Assembly: GCA_947458565.1 (NCBI GenBank)
Contig: CANGZK010000040.1
Coordinates: forward strand, 1-9,051
Direction: 5' to 3'
DNA: 9,051 bases
Source of the DNA: Acidimicrobiaceae bacterium
Lineage (GTDB): Bacteria; Actinomycetota; Acidimicrobiia; Acidimicrobiales; Ilumatobacteraceae
Positions 1-3,975 of the stretch are shown here, piece after piece. The notes beneath the pieces are model-generated. The model saw only the letters and a program-made list of their open reading frames with translations, was not told where the DNA came from and did not search any database. Positions within the stretch are counted from its first letter, which is position 1, and each line of letters begins with the position of its first letter. The position numbers and the translations under genes are program-made.

Positions 1-164
1 GGTTGGCTTCCAGTTGCGTTTTTTACGAGTGATGGACCACCACGATGTGTGCCAAACCACAGCTCGGCCCATGGCCGCGCATCAGCTTCAGTCGAGAGAA
101 ATTCTGGAATGAACTGTTGATCGCCCCAGTCGTAGTGCTGGACAACGCCTCGCAGTAAGTGCAT
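1..164 (-). CDS. manA: Class I mannose-6-phosphate isomerase, N-terminal 54 residues (runs off the left edge)
   Basis: Reading the minus strand from the ATG at 164 gives an open frame to the window edge. The protein begins MHLLRGVVQHYDWGD and continues with PWAELWFGTHRGGPS at residues 31-45. These match two N-terminal signatures of type I phosphomannose isomerases: the Q-x-Y-x-W-G segment and the AELW(M/F)G(T/A)H segment. The family interconverts mannose-6-phosphate and fructose-6-phosphate in the cytoplasm, feeding GDP-mannose and glycan synthesis. The metal-binding residues lie further along and outside the window. The ATG sits 2 nt after the proS TAG, so the two genes are almost certainly co-transcribed and probably translationally coupled; only a weak purine-rich GACGAG is seen upstream. 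The identity rests on a short fragment, but the motif match is specific. Confidence 0.85.
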   Translation of the reverse strand, partial: MHLLRGVVQHYDWGDQQFIPEFLSTEADARPWAELWFGTHRGGPSLVKNATGSQ

Positions 165-166
165 TG

Positions 167-1942
167 CTAGCTCGTCGCGCAGGCGCTTTTTACGTGTGCC
201 GCGGCATCTGCAATTGCTATTTCAGAGGCATTGCCTGTCAGGCGGTCGCGTACCTCGACAACACCATTGGCTGCGCCTCTGCCCACGACAACGATGATTG
301 GATTGCCAATCAGTTCTGCATCTTTGAACTTGACGCCAGGCGAAACACCAACGCGATCATCAAGCAGCACGCGAATGCCCGATGAATCAAGAGTGTTGGC
401 GAGGTCGTTTGCGGTTTTAGTGATGAGATCATCTTCTTTTCCGGCCATCACGATGTGCACATTAAACGGTGCAATAGCGTGCGGCCAACGAAGTCCAATG
501 TCGTCACAAGTTGCTTCGGCTATCGCGGCAACTGCACGCGATACGCCAATGCCGTACGAACCCATCGTTACGGTCTGGGCTTTGCCATTTTTGTCGAGCA
601 CGCTCAGGCCCAAGACTTCTGCATATTTGCGACCCAGTTGAAACACGTGGCCGATTTCGATGCCTCGCTTGATAATGAGTGCAGAGGCACATGATGGGCA
701 AGTGTCATCATCGCGTACTTCAGCAACGTCGATCACTCCGTCTGCCGTGAAGTCTCGGCCATGTACGAGATGCGCAACGTGCTTACCAGCAGCATTTGCT
801 CCAGTAATCCATTCGCTACCTTGTGCGATGCGTGGGTCGAGCAAGTAGCGCACACCCGTTGAATGTGCAAGACCTAAGGCGTTTGGTCCGATGTAACCCT
901 TCACGAGTTTTGGATTTGCTGCAAAATGTGTGTCGTCAAATGGCACTACCTCTGCTGGTGATACTTGTGCTTCAAGACGTTTCATGTCTACTTCGCGATC
1001 ACCTGGCACACCGATGGCGAGTGCTTCAATGCGTCCATCGGGGTGACGCAAATTAACAACAACGTTTTTAAGTGTGTCTGCTGCGGTCCACTGGCGGTCT
1101 GATCGTTGTAAATCTGCGCGCGAATTAAACAAATCCACAAGCGTTTGAATCGTGGGAGTTGCCGGGGTGTCAAAAACTTGTGCTGCCGGAGTTGACTTCG
1201 AATCAATGTCGACTGGCGCACCTACGCGCACCGCTTCGGTGTTGGCTGAGTAATCACATTTTGTGCATTGCACGAAAGTGTCTTCGCCAATCTCGCACGG
1301 AAACAAAAACTCTTCGGACTTTGACCCGCCCATTGCACCCGACATCGCAGACACGATCGCAAATGGCAACCCAAGTCGTTCGAAAATACGTACGTAAGCG
1401 TTGCGGTGAGCGTCGTAGCTCTGTTGCAAGCCTTCGTCGTCAATATCGAAGCTGTATGAATCCTTCATTGAAAATTCGCGCCCGCGCAACAGTCCGCCAC
1501 GTGGGCGTGCTTCGTCGCGAAACTTGGTCTGAATTTGGTAGAGCGAGAGTGGTAGGTCTTTGTAGCTCGAGTACAAATCTTTTACGAGCAGCGTAAACAT
1601 TTCTTCATGGGTGGGGCCGAGAAGGAAGTCGACCTTGCGTCGGTCTTGAAGTCGAAACAGGTTGTCGCCGTAATCGGTCCATCTGCCGGTCGCTTCATAT
1701 GGCTCACGGGGCAACATGGCGGGAAAGTTGACTTCTTGTGCGCCAATGTTGTCCATCTCTTGGCGAATGATCTCTGCGACATGTTGGTACACACGCCAGC
1801 CAAGCGGAAGCCATGTGTAGCCACCAGGTGCTGCACGGCGAATGTATCCAGCCCGCACAAGCAGTCGGTGGCTTGGAACCTCGGCATCAACAGGGTTATC
1901 GCGCAGTGTGCGAACAAACAGGGTGGACATTTTGTTGATCAC
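167..1942 (-). CDS. proS: Prolyl-tRNA synthetase, bacterial type with editing (INS) domain
   Basis: This cytoplasmic class II synthetase charges tRNA-Pro with proline. At 591 residues it is close to the usual bacterial length (about 570-590). Visible in order: motif 1 region around residues 20-60; the proline-site segment GPTHEEMF (109-116); motif 2, FRDEARPRGGLLRGREF (141-157); an inserted YbaK-like editing domain at about 235-410, with a Lys at 292 in TLKNVVV matching the editing-site Lys of E. coli ProS; motif 3, MGSYGIGVSR (460-469); and a C-terminal anticodon-binding domain ending ASPGVKFKDAEL-like (SPGVKFKDAELIG, 534-546). Two CxxC pairs flank the editing domain (C226/C229 and C415/C418) and could hold a structural zinc. 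The GTG at 1942 gives MINKMST, paralleling mycobacterial MITRMSE; an ATG at 1930 is the alternative start. It is divergent from rimP and leads into manA. Confidence 0.97.
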   Translation of the reverse strand: MINKMSTLFVRTLRDNPVDAEVPSHRLLVRAGYIRRAAPGGYTWLPLGWRVYQHVAEIIRQEMDNIGAQEVNFPAMLPREPYEATGRWTDYGDNLFRLQDRRKVDFLLGPTHEEMFTLLVKDLYSSYKDLPLSLYQIQTKFRDEARPRGGLLRGREFSMKDSYSFDIDDEGLQQSYDAHRNAYVRIFERLGLPFAIVSAMSGAMGGSKSEEFLFPCEIGEDTFVQCTKCDYSANTEAVRVGAPVDIDSKSTPAAQVFDTPATPTIQTLVDLFNSRADLQRSDRQWTAADTLKNVVVNLRHPDGRIEALAIGVPGDREVDMKRLEAQVSPAEVVPFDDTHFAANPKLVKGYIGPNALGLAHSTGVRYLLDPRIAQGSEWITGANAAGKHVAHLVHGRDFTADGVIDVAEVRDDDTCPSCASALIIKRGIEIGHVFQLGRKYAEVLGLSVLDKNGKAQTVTMGSYGIGVSRAVAAIAEATCDDIGLRWPHAIAPFNVHIVMAGKEDDLITKTANDLANTLDSSGIRVLLDDRVGVSPGVKFKDAELIGNPIIVVVGRGAANGVVEVRDRLTGNASEIAIADAAAHVKSACATS

Positions 1943-2018
1943 GCGCGGTTACTTCGTTTCGTTCATGGTTGGGTTTCGGGCTTGTTGCTAACTGAATTTA
2001 CTTGGTACTTACCCTGCA

Positions 2019-2024
2019 ATTATC
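2019..2024 (-). promoter_or_regulatory. Possible -10 element of the proS promoter
   Basis: On the minus strand this reads GATAAT, five of six matches to TATAAT, and lies about 77 bp upstream of the proS GTG. No convincing -35 hexamer is found 16-18 bp further upstream, so the call is weak. It is listed because proS needs a promoter in this gap and this is the best -10-like sequence I can see on that strand. Confidence 0.3.
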
Positions 2025-2055
2025 GTCTAAATGCCTTTGGCCTGTTGGGTGAGCC

Positions 2056-2085
2056 GTGACGAACCTTAGTTCGCGGAGATATAAT
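2056..2085 (+). promoter_or_regulatory. Sigma-70-type promoter of the rimP-nusA-infB operon
   Basis: A perfect TATAAT -10 box lies at 2080-2085. Eighteen bases upstream is GTGACG (2056-2061), four of six matches to TTGACA including the central TGAC. A shifted reading, TGACGA at 2057-2062, gives a 17-bp spacer. Transcription would start near 2091-2092, leaving a leader of about 140 nt before the rimP ATG at 2231. The next genes downstream are closely packed, so this promoter probably drives the whole operon. The spacer contains a perfect palindrome, listed separately. Confidence 0.7.
2060..2073. promoter_or_regulatory. Perfect CGAAC-N4-GTTCG palindrome, candidate LexA (SOS) operator
   Basis: The sequence CGAAC CTTA GTTCG lies between the -35 and -10 of the rimP promoter, where a bound repressor would block RNA polymerase. 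It has the form of the LexA operator known from Bacillus and mycobacteria (CGAAC-N4-GTTCG). The outer bases here are A and C rather than the T and A of the full mycobacterial TCGAAC-N4-GTTCGA. With ten fixed bases, about 0.009 matches are expected by chance in a window this size. The palindrome is seen directly; LexA binding is inferred. It could instead be the site of another repressor, or chance. Confidence 0.5.
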
Positions 2086-2114
2086 GAAGAGGTCCTTTAT
2101 AGTTCGTCGAGCTG

Positions 2115-2146
2115 AAGGCGTGGGTCTCGACCCACGCCTTTTGTTC
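2115..2146 (+). terminator. Intrinsic terminator or attenuator in the rimP leader
   Basis: A perfect 11-bp stem, AAGGCGTGGGT (2115-2125) with ACCCACGCCTT (2130-2140), closes a CTCG loop and runs into TTTTGTTC. No plus-strand gene ends upstream, and proS is transcribed away from it. It therefore lies inside the transcribed leader, about 25-55 nt after the predicted start. On the minus strand the stem is followed by TTCAGC, not a T-run, so it is directional. NusA-stimulated termination in the leader of its own operon is known in Bacillus subtilis; the same logic is inferred here. A competing 6-bp pairing is possible between GTCGAG (2106-2111) and CTCGAC (2126-2131), which uses the loop and the start of the 3' strand. 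Confidence 0.72.
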
Positions 2147-2151
2147 ATTAC

Positions 2152-2189
2152 GGGGACTTGTTTTTGAGGTGTCAAACCCCCAAAACAAG
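2152..2189 (+). promoter_or_regulatory. Second structured element in the rimP leader RNA (bulged hairpin)
   Basis: CTTGTT (2157-2162) pairs with AACAAG (2184-2189). Continuing inward, TTTGA (2163-2167) pairs with TCAAA (2172-2176) around a GGTG loop. The seven-base 3' bulge CCCCCAA (2177-2183) is left unpaired. Just upstream of the stem, GGGG (2152-2155) could pair with the C-rich bulge. An alternative short stem, CAAAAC (2181-2186) with GTTTTG (2195-2200), competes for the same 3' strand. The pairings are visible, but that they form a functional RNA is inference. The element lies between the attenuator and the ribosome binding site. Confidence 0.4.
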
Positions 2190-2212
2190 CCAAAGTTTTG
2201 CCAGAAGCACAT

Positions 2213-2222
2213 AGGAAGGGAG
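2213..2222 (+). promoter_or_regulatory. Ribosome binding site of rimP
   Basis: The purine-rich AGGAAGGGAG ends 8 nt before the ATG at 2231. This strong site fixes the rimP start at 2231 rather than at an in-frame TTG at 2198, which lies upstream of the site and would add eleven residues not typical of the family. Confidence 0.75.
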
Positions 2223-2230
2223 AGAAAAAC

Positions 2231-2797
2231 ATGTCAGTAGCACGTGGAAGCACCAAGTTGAACCCTGTCGTTGATCGTGTCTCTGCTCTCATTCTTCCGA
2301 TCGTGACCGACCTTGGTCTTGAGTTGTACGACGTCGAATACCAGGGTGGCATTTTGCGCGTAGTTGTCGACACCCCAACCGGTGGCCCATCGGGGGTCAA
2401 CATGGAGTCGATTGCACTCATCACCCGCCTCATCTCGCGCGAGTTCGACCACAGTGACCCAGTACCTGGCCATTACACACTCGAAGTGACTAGCCCAGGT
2501 CTCGAGCGCTCACTTCGTGTTCCACGACATTTCATTCGCGAAGTTGGGAAAGTCGTCGCTATTCGCTTGACTGCAGCCGTTAATGGCGTGCGTCGCGCTC
2601 AAGGTGTGTTGTTGTCGGCTGACGATAACAACATTGTCGTTCGACTGAACGATAAGTCAACAACCGAAATAACTGAGATGACGATCGGATACGACATGAT
2701 CGATCGCGCTCGCACAGTGTTTGAATGGGGCCCAACTCCAAAGTCGGGTGCAACAAAAGTGAATACCAAGACGCAATCGGAGGTCAACGAATCATGA
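2231..2797 (+). CDS. rimP: Ribosome maturation factor RimP
   Basis: RimP binds the 30S subunit in the cytoplasm and helps it assemble, notably during incorporation of proteins around the 3' and central domains of 16S rRNA. The 188-residue product has the family layout. An N-terminal alpha/beta domain carries LGLELYDVEY near residues 30-40. The signature LEVTSPGLERSL follows, with SPGLER at 88-93. A C-terminal SH3-like domain covers roughly 97-165, and a short polar tail (KSGATKVNTKTQSE) ends the protein. The start follows a strong ribosome binding site. It is the first gene of the operon; its TGA overlaps the nusA ATG in ATGA, so translation of the two is probably coupled. The order rimP-nusA-infB is widespread in bacteria and supports the call. 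Confidence 0.95.
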   Translation: MSVARGSTKLNPVVDRVSALILPIVTDLGLELYDVEYQGGILRVVVDTPTGGPSGVNMESIALITRLISREFDHSDPVPGHYTLEVTSPGLERSLRVPRHFIREVGKVVAIRLTAAVNGVRRAQGVLLSADDNNIVVRLNDKSTTEITEMTIGYDMIDRARTVFEWGPTPKSGATKVNTKTQSEVNES

Positions 2798-3969
2798 GCA
2801 ATCTCGATATGACAGAAGCAATCCGCATGTTGGCAGGGGACCGCGGTATTTCCGTCGACTCTCTTTTGCAGGTGCTCGTTGAAGCACTAGCGACTGCGTA
2901 CAAAAAGCGTCAGGGAGCAGCCGAAGAAGTAATCGTCGGTATCAACCCAGAAAACATGGACATCACATTCACCGCATACGACGTGGATGATGACGGCAAC
3001 TGGATCAACGAGCGCGACGACACGCCAAAGAAAGACGAACTCGGCCGTATTGCTGCGCAAACTTTCCGTCAGGTGATGAGCCAGCGCATTCGTGAAGTAG
3101 AACGCGATCGCAAGTTTGAGGAATACGCAAACCGCGAAGGTGACATTGTTTCGGGCATCGTGCAAAAGACCGATACCAAGTACACCTTGCTTGACCTTGG
3201 CCGCGTAGAAGCGCTGTTGCCGCAAGCTGAGCAAGTGCAAGGCGAAGTGCGCGAGCCAAACGCACGACTCAAGGCATACATCGTCGAAGTTCGCAAAACT
3301 CCAAAGGGCCCACAGATCGTTGTGAGCCGTACGCACCCTGGTCTCATCAAGCGTTTGTTCGAGCTTGAAGTGCCAGAAATCGCTGATGGCGTTGTTGAAA
3401 TCAAGGCTTGCTCACGCGAACCAGGACAACGCACCAAGATCGCAGTTTGGTCAAATGACCACAACGTCGACCCAGTTGGCGCATGCGTAGGAGCACGCGG
3501 TGGTCGTGTTCGCATGGTCGTCACCGAATTGCGCGGCGAAAAAGTTGACATCATTCCGTTCAGCGAAGATGTGCGTGACTTCATTGCCAAAGCAATGTCG
3601 CCTGCAAAGGTCACCGATGTTCGTTTGAGCAGCGACGGTACGCAAGCAGATGTCATCGTTCCCGACTTCCAACTTTCGTTGGCAATCGGCAAGATGGGTG
3701 TCAACGCTAACCTTGCAGCACGACTCACCGGTGTGCGTCTCGACATTAAGAGCGAGACACAAGCGGCTGACGAAACATCTGGCTACACAGCAGTGGTTAC
3801 TGAAGATGCACCTGCAGCCGACTACGCCGAAGGCGAGTGGGTCACTAATGCAGAGACAGGCGCAATGGAATGGCATGCAGCAGATGGTTCTGTTGTAAGC
3901 CAAGAACAATGGGCGCAAAACACAGGTGGTTCAATTTCTGACGCCGCAACAAATGGTGAGGGGAAATAA
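2794..3969 (+). CDS. nusA: Transcription elongation/termination factor NusA
   Basis: NusA binds RNA polymerase and nascent RNA; it promotes pausing and intrinsic termination and takes part in rRNA antitermination. The 391-residue product has an N-terminal polymerase-binding domain (1 to about 108), an S1 domain (about 110-180, beginning EGDIVSGIV), KH1 with the GARG loop at 233-236, and KH2 with GKMG at 299-302. The ATG at 2794 is chosen because CGGAGGT lies just upstream and the product starts in family register (MSNLDMTEAIRML). An upstream in-frame GTG at 2725 would lie inside rimP. After KH2, about 70 residues (322-391) form an acidic, Gly/Ala-rich tail with three Trp (349, 360, 373); mycobacterial NusA ends near residue 347, and the tail is unlike the AR repeats of enterobacterial NusA. 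Confidence 0.96.
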   Translation: MSNLDMTEAIRMLAGDRGISVDSLLQVLVEALATAYKKRQGAAEEVIVGINPENMDITFTAYDVDDDGNWINERDDTPKKDELGRIAAQTFRQVMSQRIREVERDRKFEEYANREGDIVSGIVQKTDTKYTLLDLGRVEALLPQAEQVQGEVREPNARLKAYIVEVRKTPKGPQIVVSRTHPGLIKRLFELEVPEIADGVVEIKACSREPGQRTKIAVWSNDHNVDPVGACVGARGGRVRMVVTELRGEKVDIIPFSEDVRDFIAKAMSPAKVTDVRLSSDGTQADVIVPDFQLSLAIGKMGVNANLAARLTGVRLDIKSETQAADETSGYTAVVTEDAPAADYAEGEWVTNAETGAMEWHAADGSVVSQEQWAQNTGGSISDAATNGEGK

Positions 3970-3975
3970 CACTTG
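3958..3975 (+). promoter_or_regulatory. Ribosome binding site and TTG start of infB
   Basis: GAGGGG at 3958-3963 lies 9 nt before a TTG at 3973. No ATG or GTG stands in frame at the conserved N-terminus; the first codons read MAKILRVHELAKELG, the normal IF-2 beginning, so TTG is the start. The site lies within the last codons of nusA, whose TAA ends 3 nt before the TTG. This suggests that ribosomes finishing nusA restart on infB. Confidence 0.8.

Noticed and set aside
1949..1966. Five-codon minus-strand mini-frame (MNETK) just before proS, as a possible leader peptide
   Set aside because: It has no ribosome binding site, no run of proline codons and no attenuator after it, so chance is the simplest explanation.
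2152..2189. A true H-type pseudoknot made of GGGG/CCCC and the CTTGTTTT/AAAACAAG stem
   Set aside because: The crossing helix would leave no bases in the final connecting loop, which is poor geometry; the bases are more safely described as competing or tertiary contacts.
2725..2793. Upstream in-frame GTG start for nusA inside rimP
   Set aside because: It would add 23 residues not found in NusA; the ATG at 2794 has a good ribosome binding site and gives the family N-terminus.
3069..3746. 225-codon open frame antisense to nusA
   Set aside because: nusA is unmistakable on the plus strand through all its domains; the antisense product is Ser/Arg/Thr-rich with no recognisable motif.
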